A stretch of 26,762 nucleotides of DNA, taken from VAYN01 sp964540905 (lineage in GTDB: Bacteria > Actinomycetota > Thermoleophilia > Solirubrobacterales > 70-9). A program made the position numbers and the translations under genes. The notes under the pieces are model-generated. The model was not told the DNA's origin and did no database searches. It saw only the letters and a program-made list of their open reading frames with translations. Positions 6,064-14,421 of this stretch are shown piece after piece (positions within the stretch are counted from its first letter, which is position 1; every line of letters starts with the position of its first letter). The stretch is taken from NCBI GenBank assembly GCA_964540905.1, contig CAZIOS010000031.1, forward strand, positions 1 through 26,762. The letters are read 5' to 3'.

Positions 6064-6503
6064 GGTTCCTCCCCTCGCGCCTGCGCGAGTCCTGCCAGCG
6101 CGGCCGCTGGGCGCTCAGCCCGACGAAGCAGGATCTGAGGGCGCCATGCGGACACGCTTGCGGTGACTTGCCGATGACGGAGACGCCCGATGCCCCTCCG
6201 GTGTTCGAGCTGCCAAGGCTCAACGCCGTCTACCTGAGCGGGGTCCTCGCCGACGACCCCCAGAGCGACAGCGACCGCGCCGGCGAGCCGGTCACCCTGC
6301 TGACTGTCGCCTTCCTGGCCCCCGACCCGCTGCCCAGCGACGCTCCGACGGCGGCGAGCTGCGAGGTCGAGGTGCCCGCGGCGATCGCCGCCGAGGCGGG
6401 CGGCGAGCTGCAATTGGGGGCGCCGGTCTTCATCACGGGCAGCCTCAGCGGCGGCGGCGGGGTGCTGGCCTCCTCGGTCAGGGCGGGGGAGATCGCAGAG
6501 TGA
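6060..6503 (+). CDS. OB-fold/SSB-like protein (147 aa)
   Basis: From residue 50 onward the sequence reads as an OB-fold of the single-strand DNA-binding type: LNAVYLSGVLADDPQ (strand 1 with the typical N-xV-x-L-x-G-x-L pattern), EPVTLLTVAFLAPDP (strand 2), a C-E-V-E-V-P strand, and LGAPVFITGSLSG (strand 4, with G-x-P-V-x-I-x-G). The preferred start is GTG 6060, overlapping the previous stop as GTGA with a strong GAGGAGG site 7 nt upstream. The first 38 residues then look unconserved. The alternative ATG 6174 starts just before the domain but has a poor site. Such a protein could protect transferred single strands. It lacks the acidic C-terminal tip of true SSB. Confidence 0.6.
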   Translation: MRFLPSRLRESCQRGRWALSPTKQDLRAPCGHACGDLPMTETPDAPPVFELPRLNAVYLSGVLADDPQSDSDRAGEPVTLLTVAFLAPDPLPSDAPTAASCEVEVPAAIAAEAGGELQLGAPVFITGSLSGGGGVLASSVRAGEIAE

Positions 6504-6796
6504 TCGATCGACGGGCGATGAGAGAGCTCGAAGCCGGCTGCGAGCGGAGCAAGCAGAGCATCCCGGCCTGGTGTGAGGAAAACGGCGTCGAGGAGGATGC
6601 GCTGTATCGGCTTGTCGAAACTTACGGCGCGCATCCGAACTCGCGAGCGGTCGCGATCTGCGCGTTTCAGATCGGCTACGACGCGAGAAAGCGAGTAGAG
6701 GCGGAGGCCGCTGCGTCGACGCCGAGAGTCCAGACATCCAGACGATCGGAGTCGGCGCTTGGCAGGCCTCCCGTCACCGGGAGACGCCCGAGATGA
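6500..6796 (+). CDS. Unknown 98-aa protein in the accessory operon
   Basis: Starts at GTG 6500, overlapping the previous stop by GTGA, with a GGGGGAG site upstream. Residues 1-65 are helical and acidic/basic mixed (RELEAGCERSKQSIPAWCEENGVEEDALYRL), reminiscent of a small helical DNA- or protein-binding unit. Residues 66-98 are a basic, disordered-looking tail rich in Arg, Pro and Ser. The stop overlaps the next start as ATGA. The family is not recognised, and two Cys residues (about positions 13 and 25) are too far apart for a CxxC site. Confidence 0.6.
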   Translation: MIDRRAMRELEAGCERSKQSIPAWCEENGVEEDALYRLVETYGAHPNSRAVAICAFQIGYDARKRVEAEAAASTPRVQTSRRSESALGRPPVTGRRPR

Positions 6797-7461
6797 GCAC
6801 GAAGGGCACCGAGCACTGTCGGCGGACCTTGGGCTCGCAGAGAACGATCGAGGAGGCCGTCAGCTATGCAATCGGTCACCGGATACGGATCGAAATGCTC
6901 GCGATCCTCAATGAGGAGAGTCGCGGTGCCGACGAACTTGCCCGCATGGTCCGCCAGCCATTGAACAAGGTCGTCTACCACATCAATGAACTTCTGGACT
7001 CGGGCTCCATAGAGATCGTCAAGACCGAAAAGGTGCGCAACCTCGATCGGAACCTCTACCGCGCCGTCACTCATTCCCACGTGAGCCATGAGGAAATTGC
7101 CGCCAAGACAGACGCGGAGAAGCAGCAGGTCTACGGGCGGATCCTTCAGGCGAGCATGGCCGAGGCGTTGGCCTCGCTTTGGGCGGGGAAGATCGCCGGC
7201 GATCCCTGCGCCTCGCTTACCTGGGGTTGGTTTGAGGTGGATGCTCAAGGTCGCATCGAGATAGCAGCTGAGCAGGCTGCGCATCGGCAGCGGATCAGGG
7301 ACATAGAGGCCCGCTCGAGCCTGCGCCGCGGCCAGGCTGACGATCATGCCACTTCCGTCGTGGTGGCCTCTCTCGGCTTCCAGCGAAGCCGGGCCCCAGG
7401 CGACTGCCACTCAAACAGCAGCAGCCTGAAGGGTCGAAATCACCGTGAAACAGGCGTTTGA
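6793..7461 (+). CDS. Winged-helix (ArsR-like) regulator, long paralogue B
   Basis: The product is 222 aa and starts at ATG 6793 (ATGA overlap, GGGAG site). It aligns along its full length with the protein at 3597: HTH part TIEEAVSYAIGHRIRIEMLAI, recognition helix NKVVYHINELLDSGSIEIVKTE, and the second domain with SMAEALASLWAGKIAGDP and LTWGWFEVDAQGR. Identity is high in the HTH and the LWAGK block, which suggests a duplicated or co-selected pair. The last 30 residues are Ser/Asn-rich and unconserved. It is the last gene before the large RHS gene and may control it through the 131-nt gap; that is inference. Confidence 0.75.
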   Translation: MSTKGTEHCRRTLGSQRTIEEAVSYAIGHRIRIEMLAILNEESRGADELARMVRQPLNKVVYHINELLDSGSIEIVKTEKVRNLDRNLYRAVTHSHVSHEEIAAKTDAEKQQVYGRILQASMAEALASLWAGKIAGDPCASLTWGWFEVDAQGRIEIAAEQAAHRQRIRDIEARSSLRRGQADDHATSVVVASLGFQRSRAPGDCHSNSSSLKGRNHRETGV

Positions 7462-7592
7462 CCTACATACCCACGTGTCATGTATTTATTGATCGAATAG
7501 TCGGTATAGACGCGGGCCGATCAGTCGTAAAGAGTGTTGTCCACCAGTCGGGCACTTGAGTGTGCTCGTCGCATATCGAGCAGGGGGAATAG
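7462..7592 (+). promoter_or_regulatory. Upstream region of the RHS gene with hairpin beside the ribosome binding site
   Basis: This gap is AT-rich in its first half. TATAGA (7505-7510) is a possible -10 box, but I see no -35 at the right distance. A hairpin, TGCTCG (7563-7568) and CGAGCA (7577-7582), touches the ribosome binding site AGGGGGAA (from 7582), and ATG 7593 follows at a normal distance. The stem could modulate access to the site. Confidence 0.4.
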
Positions 7593-10500
7593 ATGAGCGG
7601 TTACGGGAAGAAGGTCAGGCGCGCCGTTGCGAAGGCAGCCCCGAAGGCACCCGCAACGGGGGCCAAGCTCGTGCTGGCGGCCATCTTCGCGGTCCTGCTG
7701 CTCCTTAGCACGAGCATCGCCCTCGGGGCGCCCGACAGTTCCCCCCAACAATCCCAGCGTCCGTCTGCGAGCCTGAGCGCACCGCCCAAAGACCTCGCTG
7801 GAGCCGAAATCAAGGCCGACCGCACGGCCACCTCGCAGACGTTCAGCCTCCCCAATGGGAAGCGGGAAACGCGCATCTTCGAGAGTCCGGTCAATTACCG
7901 TGATGCGCAGGGCCAATGGAAGCCGATTCGCGAAGGCTTCGAAGGCGGCGACGGCGCGGCGCTTACGAATCGCGCCAACCGCTTCGACCTGCAGCTGCCC
8001 GCTCGGATGGGCGATGGAGCGGTCCGGCTGGCGCTGGGAGATCAGTGGGTCTCCTCAAAGCTCCTGGGCGGCGACTCAGAACCCGTGGAAGTGAAGGCCA
8101 ACACGGCGACCTACGAAGGAGCTGGCGCCGGGACGAGCATCCGGCTCTCGAGCTTGGCCAACGGGATCAACGAGGACATCGAACTCGCCGGGCCCTCCTC
8201 CCCGAGCTCCTACCGCTTCGAACTATCGGCCTCAGCAGGCGTCACGCCGAAGCTCCTCGCCGATGATTCGGTCGAGTTCCGCGATGAATCCGGCAAGCTC
8301 GTCGCGACCCTGCCGGCGCCCATGATGTATGACAGCTCGCAGGGGCCCGGCAAACTGTCAGCCGCCGTCGAATACAAGCTCGAACCGCACGGCTCCGGCG
8401 CCTGGGTCCTCACCGTCGAAGCATCGAGGGAATGGCTGGATCAGCCCTCTCGCCAGTGGCCGGTCACCATCGACCCGACCGTCGTGCTGCCGGAAGCCTC
8501 TAGTGACTGCGTGCTATCTACCAGTATAGAAACCGTCGGGAATCTCTGCGGCAACCAGGGCTGGCGATTGTTGTTCGTCAATGCCCAATACCACGAAGAA
8601 ACGGCCGATAAGTACGAACATTCCACTCTCCTCTTCCCGGTCGTCGGCGCCATTCCCTCGAATGCGTTCGTCGACAGCGCGACGGTTGGGTTGTATTCAC
8701 CGAGCCCCGCTGAAGACACCGTCGGCGTGGAATTGGGAGTGATCGGGGAACCTTGGAACGAAGCAGCCTCCTGGCTGTACACCACCGGGTGCCCACCGTG
8801 CAACCCGTGGAAAGAAGCGGGGGGATATGCGAATAGTGCGGAGGCCGTCTTGCTCACCGAAAGCCGGGGGGGAGGCGGTCCCGGTTGGTGGAACTTTCGG
8901 CTACAGCCGGAATTGGTTCAGGGTTGGGCGTCGGGGGCCTATCCCAACTACGGTCTGCTGGTCCGCCAGTGGGAGGAGAAACCACGTGTATGCAGCCCGA
9001 CCTGTCTCCGACGCAGCATCGAATTCTATTCGAGCGCCGAATCGCCGGCAGAACTTCGCCCCTACCTGTCGATCGTCTATACGCCTCCGGCGCCCAGCGA
9101 CAGCGAAGTGTCGCTGCCGAAGCTGGGGACTCACTCGCCGAAGCGGTTCAAGCTCGCCGCCAAGTGGACCCATGCCGGAGTGACCGGCGTCAGCTTCGAA
9201 TACAAACCCTCGTACAGCGGCACCTGGCGGGTTGTCCCCGAATCGATGGTCACCGAACAGAACGGGAAAGCCGTCAAATGGCCCCTGCCAACCGAAGGCG
9301 CGCACCAATCGACTCCCGTCTACTGGAATGCCATCGAAGCCGGCGGTGGAGCGCCGCGAGTGCCGGTCGAAATCCGCGCCGTGCTCTCCGGCTCTCCCAG
9401 CGCGGAAGGCTACACCGGGCCTGTGGAAGTAGAACTGAACCGCGACCTCGGCGGCCCCAAAGACGCCAAGGCCGAAGTCGGCCCCGGCAGTGTCGACCTG
9501 ATGACCGGCAACCTCAACGTCACCCGCACCGACGTCGCGATCCCCGGCTTCGGCTCGGCATTGGAATTCTCGCGCAGCTTCAACTCGCGCAACGCCGAAG
9601 CCGAAGAAAAGGGCGTCCTCGGCCCGGGCTGGGTGCCGGGGGTGCCGGTTGAAGAAGCGGGCGGCTCGTCCTGGAAGAGCGTCAAGGAAGAAACCTTCAC
9701 CGAAGAATGGGAAGCCGTAGAAGAAGAAGGCGAAGTAGTCGAAGAAGGCGGGTCGATCACCTACCACTACGCGCTGCTGACGACCCTGGAAGGCGAAGAA
9801 ATCGCCTTCGAAAAGAACGGCTCGACCTACGTGACCCCGCCGGAAATGACCGGCTGGTCGCTGGTCTCCGAAGAAGGCAAGCTCGTCCTCACCGAACCGG
9901 CGGGGAATACGACGACCTTCGAAAACATCGGCGGCGGCAGCGAATACGTGCCGGTCTCGGTCTCCCAGCCCGGCGGCCCCGGCAACAAGACGCGGATGTT
10001 CTACAAACTGGCCGAAGGCCACAAGCGCCTGACGATGGTGGTCGCCCCGACCGCACAGGGCGTCTCCTGCTCGGAAGGCGGCGCGACCAGCACCGTCGGC
10101 TGCCACGCCCTGACCTTCACCTACAAATCGGCCACCGCCTGGGAAGGAGGGGAAGCCAGCATGGGCGAACGCCTGGCCACCATCACCTACTACGCGGCGA
10201 CTAGCGCGACGACGATGGGATCCTGGGAAGTCGCCAACTACAGCTACAACAAAGGCCAGCTGGTCGCCGAGTGGGACCCGCGAATCTCCCCGGAACTCAA
10301 AGAAACCTACAGCTACGAAACCAGGGGCCAGATCCACACCGTCAAGCCCCCGGGCCAGGAAGCCTGGACGATGGAATACGGCGTCCTCGAAGGAGAAGGG
10401 AGCGATGGGGCGCTGATGAGCGTCAAGCGCCCGAGCCTGCTCTCGAGCCCCTCGACCGCGCAGACGACGATCGCCTACGGCGTGCCGCTGAGCGGCAGCG

Positions 10501-13500
10501 GCGCCCCCTATGAAATGGGGCCGAGCACGGTCGCCCAGTGGGGCCAACGGGACGTGCCAATGGATGCCACCGCGATCTTCCCACCCGACCAGGTGCCGGC
10601 CAGCCCGCCGAGCAGCTACTCCCACGCGACCGTCTACTACATGGATGCCGAAGGCCATGCGGTAAACACCGCGACCACTGCGGGCGCCGGCACCTCGGCC
10701 CCGTCGATCTCGACCTCGGAGATCGATGAATTCGGCAACGTGGTCCGCGAACTGAGCCCGCAGAACCGCCTCCGGGTCCTGGCCGCCTCGGAAGCGGAAA
10801 GAGAAAAACGCTGGAAGGAACTTGAAACCAAGCGTGTCTACTCCGCCGACGGCACCGAGCTGCTCGAAGAATGGGGCCCGACTCACCAGGTCCGACTCGA
10901 ATCGGGTACCACGACCCAGGCCCGCCTCTACAAGGACATCGAATACGACAAAGGCAAGCCCGAAGGCATAACCCCCGATCCGCGCCTGCCCACCGAGGAA
11001 ACCAGCGGCGCTCTCAGCGGGGGGAGCCTGCTCGACCAGCGCGCCACCGAATACAAGTACAACTGGACCCTGCGCAAGCCGACCGAGACGATCGTCGACC
11101 CCGGCACCGGGAGCCACCTGCACATCACCACGACGACCGAATACGACAAAGAAAGCGGCTTGCCGGTCGAACAGCGCCAACCCTCCAATACCGAAGGCGG
11201 CAAAGCTGGCACGACGAAGACGATCTACTACAAGGCGACCGGCTCAGGCGAATGCGAAGGCTCACCTCGGTACGCGAACCTCCCCTGCAAGGTGACGCCG
11301 GCGGCCCAGCCCGGCACCGCCGGGCTGCCGGAACTCCTCGTGAAGAAATTCCCCGCCTACAACGCCCTGGGCGAGCCGACCGAAGTGACCGAAAGCCCCG
11401 GCGGCGGTACCAGTAGCGTCCGCAAGACGATCGCCACCTACGACGCCGCCGGCCGCCAGCTGACGCAGAAGATCGAAAACGGCGGCGGCTCCATCCCCAA
11501 GATCGAAACGACCTACAGCGCAACGATGGGCATGCCGACCCAGCAGCACTTCGTCTGCGAAGGCAGCGAATGCGGCGGCCTCAACTACTCCTCGTCCTTC
11601 GGTACCTCGGGCACCGGCAACGGCCAGTTCGCCCACCCCGCCGGCATCGCCCTGGACGCCAAAGGCGACCTCTGGGTCGCCGATGAGAACAACAACCGGG
11701 TCGAGGAGTTCAACGAAAAAGGCGAATACCTGACTAAGTTCGGCGCGACCGGCACCGGCAATGGCCAGTTCTCGCGCCCGACCGACATTGCGATCGACTC
11801 CAAAGGCGACCTCTGGGTCACCGATGCCGGCAACAATCGCGTCGAGGAGTTCAACGAAAAAGGCGAATACCGGGCCAAGTTCGGCACCTCGGGCAGCGGC
11901 AACGGCCAGTTCTCGGGCCCCGAATCGATCGCGATCGACGCCAAAGGCAACATCTGGGTCGCCGACACCTACCACGGCCGCATCCAGGAGTTCAACGAAA
12001 AAGGCGAATTCATCAAAGTCGTCGGCTCCTATGGGACCGGCTCGGGGCAGATGGTCGAACCGACCGGCATCGCAATCGGCCCCGGCGGCAACGTCTGGGT
12101 CGCCGACTGGGGCAACCAGCGGGTCGAGGAGTTCAACGAAAAAGGCGAATTCGTGCGCCAGTTCGGCTCCGAAGGCACCGGCAACGGCCAGTTCAAGCGC
12201 CCCGACGTGATCGAAGTCGAAGCCGGCGGCAGCGTCTGGGTCGGCGACCAGAACAACGAGCGCATCCAGGAGTTCAACGAAAAAGGCGAATACCAGGCCA
12301 AGTTCGGCACCTCGGGCAGCGGCGCCGGGCAGTTCAGCTTCGGCTGGCCGATGGGGCTAGTCGCCGACGGCAAAGGCGACATCTGGGTCGCCGACACCGG
12401 CAACAACCGAATCCAGAAGTGGACCAACGGCGCCGGCTTCGACAGTCAGGCGACGACGACGAACTACAACGCCCTGGGCCAGGTCACCAAATACGAAGAC
12501 GCCGACGGCAACAAATCGGAAACGACTTACGACGTCGACGGGCGGCCGGTTACCACCACCGATAACAAGGGCACTGAAACCCGCCACTACGACCCGACCA
12601 CGGGCCTTCTGACCGAACTCGAAGACTCCGGCGTCGGCACCTTCACGGCCAGCTATGACGCCGAAGGCAACGTCGTCGAAGAAGGGCTGCCGGGCGGCCT
12701 CGTCGCCAAAACCACCTACAACGAAGCCGAGGAACCCACCGCCCTCAGCTACACCAAGAGCGGCTGCTCCGAACATTGCACCTGGCTGGAATCCAGCGCC
12801 GAACGCTCGGTCTACGGGCAGGTCATGGACGAAAGCGGCACGCTCTCAAACCAGACCTACGCCTACGACAAGGCCGGCAGGCTGAAGCTGGCCGAGGAAA
12901 CCCCTCATGCCGGCTCCTGCACCACCCGCTCCTACAGCTACGATGCTGACTCCAACCGCACCGCGATGGTCACCCGTGAACCGGGCCTGGGCGGAGCCTG
13001 CAACACCGAATCCGGTGGCACCACCCAGAGCTACAGCTACGACGCCGCCGATCGCCTGACCGCCAGCGGGATCGAATACGACAGCTTCGGCCGCATCACC
13101 AGACTGCCCGGCGAATACGCCGGGGGCAGCGCCCTGACGACCAAATACTTCTCCGACAACATGGTCGAAAGCCAAACTCAGGGCGGGGTGACCAACACCT
13201 ACGGCCTCGACGCCTCGATGCGCCAGCGCTCACGCACCCAGTCAGGCACGATGGGCACCGAAGTCTTCCACTACGACAATCCCTCCGACGAAGTCGCCTG
13301 GAGCGAACTCGGCTCGACCTGGACCAAGAACATCGCCGGGATCGGCGGTGGCGTCAGCGCCCTGCAGAGCAGCTCCGGGACGACGATGCTGCAGCTCTCC
13401 GATCTGCACGGCGACGTCGTCGCGACCGCCAGCGACAGCACTGGCGCCACCGGGCTGACCAAAACCTTCCAGTTCGACGCGTTCGGTGTGCCCGAGCAGA

Positions 13501-14060
13501 GCGAAACGCCGCGCTATGGCTGGCTCGGGCGCAAAGGGCGGCGCACCGAACTGGCCTCTGGGGTGATCCAGATGGGCAAGCGCAGCTATGTGCCGGCGCT
13601 GGGTCGCTTTATCAGTCCTGATCCGGTGCGAGGTGGCTCAGCCAACGCGTACGACTACGCTGACCAAGATCCCGTCAACGGACTCGACCTTGCCGGAGAA
13701 AAATTGTGCATCCATCTAGCGGAAATTGGCAACGTCGAAGTGTGTGCAAATCATGCAAAAGGCCTGAAGCTTAAAACTGAACATGTCATCCGGGTAACTA
13801 ATCGCCTCGAACGGAAGTACCGTAGGTGGAGCGAAGCCCATCCTCATGCAAAAAGGCCGACGGAAGAGAATGGGTGGTCCGTTTGCAAAGTTGCTGGCAT
13901 AGGTTTGGACACTGCGGGCAGCATAGCGACTGTCATTGGGGTTGGCCTTGATGCGACGGGGATCGGGGCCCCGGCGGGCGTTCCAATAACTCTTATTGGT
14001 GGTTCCGCTGATTTGGCCGGAGATGGAGCGGACGTGGCTGGGCACGAAGGGTGGTGTTAG
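7593..14060 (+). CDS. Giant secreted DNRLRE/RHS protein with embedded NHL repeats; polymorphic toxin candidate (2155 aa)
   Basis: Order of parts: basic N-terminus and hydrophobic export segment (about 25-44, LVLAAIFAVLLLLSTSIAL); a beta-rich region; a DNRLRE-type domain (about 302-500); a DUF6531-like block (about 628-668, VGPGSVDLMTGNLNV...ALEFSRSFNSR); RHS/YD repeats (about 670-1325); six NHL repeats of 47 aa (about 1335-1610); more YD repeats (about 1613-1970); the RHS core end with RFISPDPVRGGSANAYDY and DPVNGLDLAG (about 2005-2033); and a unique 120-aa tip. In the family the YD repeats make a shell around the tip, which is released after the core motif as a toxin. Start: ATG 7593 after AGGGGGAA. 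Glu is coded almost only by GAA, unlike its neighbours, and the tip is lower in GC. It could act in contact-dependent competition or as a wall-bound adhesin. Confidence 0.88.
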   Translation: MSGYGKKVRRAVAKAAPKAPATGAKLVLAAIFAVLLLLSTSIALGAPDSSPQQSQRPSASLSAPPKDLAGAEIKADRTATSQTFSLPNGKRETRIFESPVNYRDAQGQWKPIREGFEGGDGAALTNRANRFDLQLPARMGDGAVRLALGDQWVSSKLLGGDSEPVEVKANTATYEGAGAGTSIRLSSLANGINEDIELAGPSSPSSYRFELSASAGVTPKLLADDSVEFRDESGKLVATLPAPMMYDSSQGPGKLSAAVEYKLEPHGSGAWVLTVEASREWLDQPSRQWPVTIDPTVVLPEASSDCVLSTSIETVGNLCGNQGWRLLFVNAQYHEETADKYEHSTLLFPVVGAIPSNAFVDSATVGLYSPSPAEDTVGVELGVIGEPWNEAASWLYTTGCPPCNPWKEAGGYANSAEAVLLTESRGGGGPGWWNFRLQPELVQGWASGAYPNYGLLVRQWEEKPRVCSPTCLRRSIEFYSSAESPAELRPYLSIVYTPPAPSDSEVSLPKLGTHSPKRFKLAAKWTHAGVTGVSFEYKPSYSGTWRVVPESMVTEQNGKAVKWPLPTEGAHQSTPVYWNAIEAGGGAPRVPVEIRAVLSGSPSAEGYTGPVEVELNRDLGGPKDAKAEVGPGSVDLMTGNLNVTRTDVAIPGFGSALEFSRSFNSRNAEAEEKGVLGPGWVPGVPVEEAGGSSWKSVKEETFTEEWEAVEEEGEVVEEGGSITYHYALLTTLEGEEIAFEKNGSTYVTPPEMTGWSLVSEEGKLVLTEPAGNTTTFENIGGGSEYVPVSVSQPGGPGNKTRMFYKLAEGHKRLTMVVAPTAQGVSCSEGGATSTVGCHALTFTYKSATAWEGGEASMGERLATITYYAATSATTMGSWEVANYSYNKGQLVAEWDPRISPELKETYSYETRGQIHTVKPPGQEAWTMEYGVLEGEGSDGALMSVKRPSLLSSPSTAQTTIAYGVPLSGSGAPYEMGPSTVAQWGQRDVPMDATAIFPPDQVPASPPSSYSHATVYYMDAEGHAVNTATTAGAGTSAPSISTSEIDEFGNVVRELSPQNRLRVLAASEAEREKRWKELETKRVYSADGTELLEEWGPTHQVRLESGTTTQARLYKDIEYDKGKPEGITPDPRLPTEETSGALSGGSLLDQRATEYKYNWTLRKPTETIVDPGTGSHLHITTTTEYDKESGLPVEQRQPSNTEGGKAGTTKTIYYKATGSGECEGSPRYANLPCKVTPAAQPGTAGLPELLVKKFPAYNALGEPTEVTESPGGGTSSVRKTIATYDAAGRQLTQKIENGGGSIPKIETTYSATMGMPTQQHFVCEGSECGGLNYSSSFGTSGTGNGQFAHPAGIALDAKGDLWVADENNNRVEEFNEKGEYLTKFGATGTGNGQFSRPTDIAIDSKGDLWVTDAGNNRVEEFNEKGEYRAKFGTSGSGNGQFSGPESIAIDAKGNIWVADTYHGRIQEFNEKGEFIKVVGSYGTGSGQMVEPTGIAIGPGGNVWVADWGNQRVEEFNEKGEFVRQFGSEGTGNGQFKRPDVIEVEAGGSVWVGDQNNERIQEFNEKGEYQAKFGTSGSGAGQFSFGWPMGLVADGKGDIWVADTGNNRIQKWTNGAGFDSQATTTNYNALGQVTKYEDADGNKSETTYDVDGRPVTTTDNKGTETRHYDPTTGLLTELEDSGVGTFTASYDAEGNVVEEGLPGGLVAKTTYNEAEEPTALSYTKSGCSEHCTWLESSAERSVYGQVMDESGTLSNQTYAYDKAGRLKLAEETPHAGSCTTRSYSYDADSNRTAMVTREPGLGGACNTESGGTTQSYSYDAADRLTASGIEYDSFGRITRLPGEYAGGSALTTKYFSDNMVESQTQGGVTNTYGLDASMRQRSRTQSGTMGTEVFHYDNPSDEVAWSELGSTWTKNIAGIGGGVSALQSSSGTTMLQLSDLHGDVVATASDSTGATGLTKTFQFDAFGVPEQSETPRYGWLGRKGRRTELASGVIQMGKRSYVPALGRFISPDPVRGGSANAYDYADQDPVNGLDLAGEKLCIHLAEIGNVEVCANHAKGLKLKTEHVIRVTNRLERKYRRWSEAHPHAKRPTEENGWSVCKVAGIGLDTAGSIATVIGVGLDATGIGAPAGVPITLIGGSADLAGDGADVAGHEGWC
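11598..12423 (+). repeat. Six tandem NHL repeats (141-nt unit) inside the RHS gene
   Basis: The unit pattern is FGTSGTGNGQF, then a PxxIAID stretch, KGDLWVADxxNNRVEEF and NEKGEY. The near-invariant DNA block GAGTTCAACGAAAAAGGCGA recurs exactly every 141 nt (first bases of the surrounding block at 11700, 11841, 11982, 12123 and 12264). NHL units fold as a beta-propeller, and six units suit a six-bladed one. The propeller probably serves binding or display. The block is nearly identical at the DNA level, suggesting recent duplication or gene conversion. Confidence 0.85.
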
Positions 14061-14174
14061 GCAAATTGTCCGGGCAATTTATCGCGGCTCGAGGAAATGA
14101 ATGGCGTACCTGGTGATAAGCTAGTAACCCAGATGCAGAGTGTTCCCACTGCCAATTATCGAGGGCGCCGGCGC

Positions 14175-14375
14175 ATGAAGCTAATGCGCGTCCTCGCCGT
14201 ATGCTTTTCAACGGTGGCGCTTGGTATTGCGCTGGTCGCAGGCGACCTGGCGGTAGCGCTGGGAGCTGTGGTGATTTGGATTCTGACGCTGCTCGCACTG
14301 GCACTCAGCGCGTGGAGAGATCACAAGAGCAGTGTAAGAATGCAACCCATATGTAAACGTAGTGTGCGATCGTGA
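14175..14375 (+). CDS. Small membrane protein, candidate immunity protein 1 (66 aa)
   Basis: Two adjacent hydrophobic helices (about residues 4-21 VLAVCFSTVALGIALVAG and 25-45 VALGAVVIWILTLLALAL) are followed by a basic tail. I prefer ATG 14175, with GAGGG about 9 nt upstream. ATG 14097 gives 92 aa and lies only 2 nt from its GAGG site. It lies 114 nt after the stop of the RHS gene, the normal place for an immunity gene. It shares the lower GC of the toxin tip. A membrane immunity protein would fit a membrane-active toxin. Function is inferred only from position and topology. Confidence 0.5.
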   Translation: MKLMRVLAVCFSTVALGIALVAGDLAVALGAVVIWILTLLALALSAWRDHKSSVRMQPICKRSVRS

Positions 14376-14421
14376 GCTACGCGGTGGCGAGGGCACGGGT
14401 AGAACCTGCAGGGGGCGGCCG

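Noticed and set aside
7484..7510. Sigma-70 promoter TTGATC / TATAGA for the RHS gene
   Set aside because: The boxes are only about 10 nt apart, so they cannot pair as a standard promoter. Only the -10-like box is mentioned.
8901..11180. 759-aa minus-strand frame opposite the RHS gene
   Set aside because: Shadow of the RHS gene: low-complexity Gly/Arg/Phe product without domains, while the plus frame has clear repeats and motifs.
11598..12423. CRISPR-like periodic array
   Set aside because: The 141-nt period is in frame and encodes NHL repeats. There are no short spacers.
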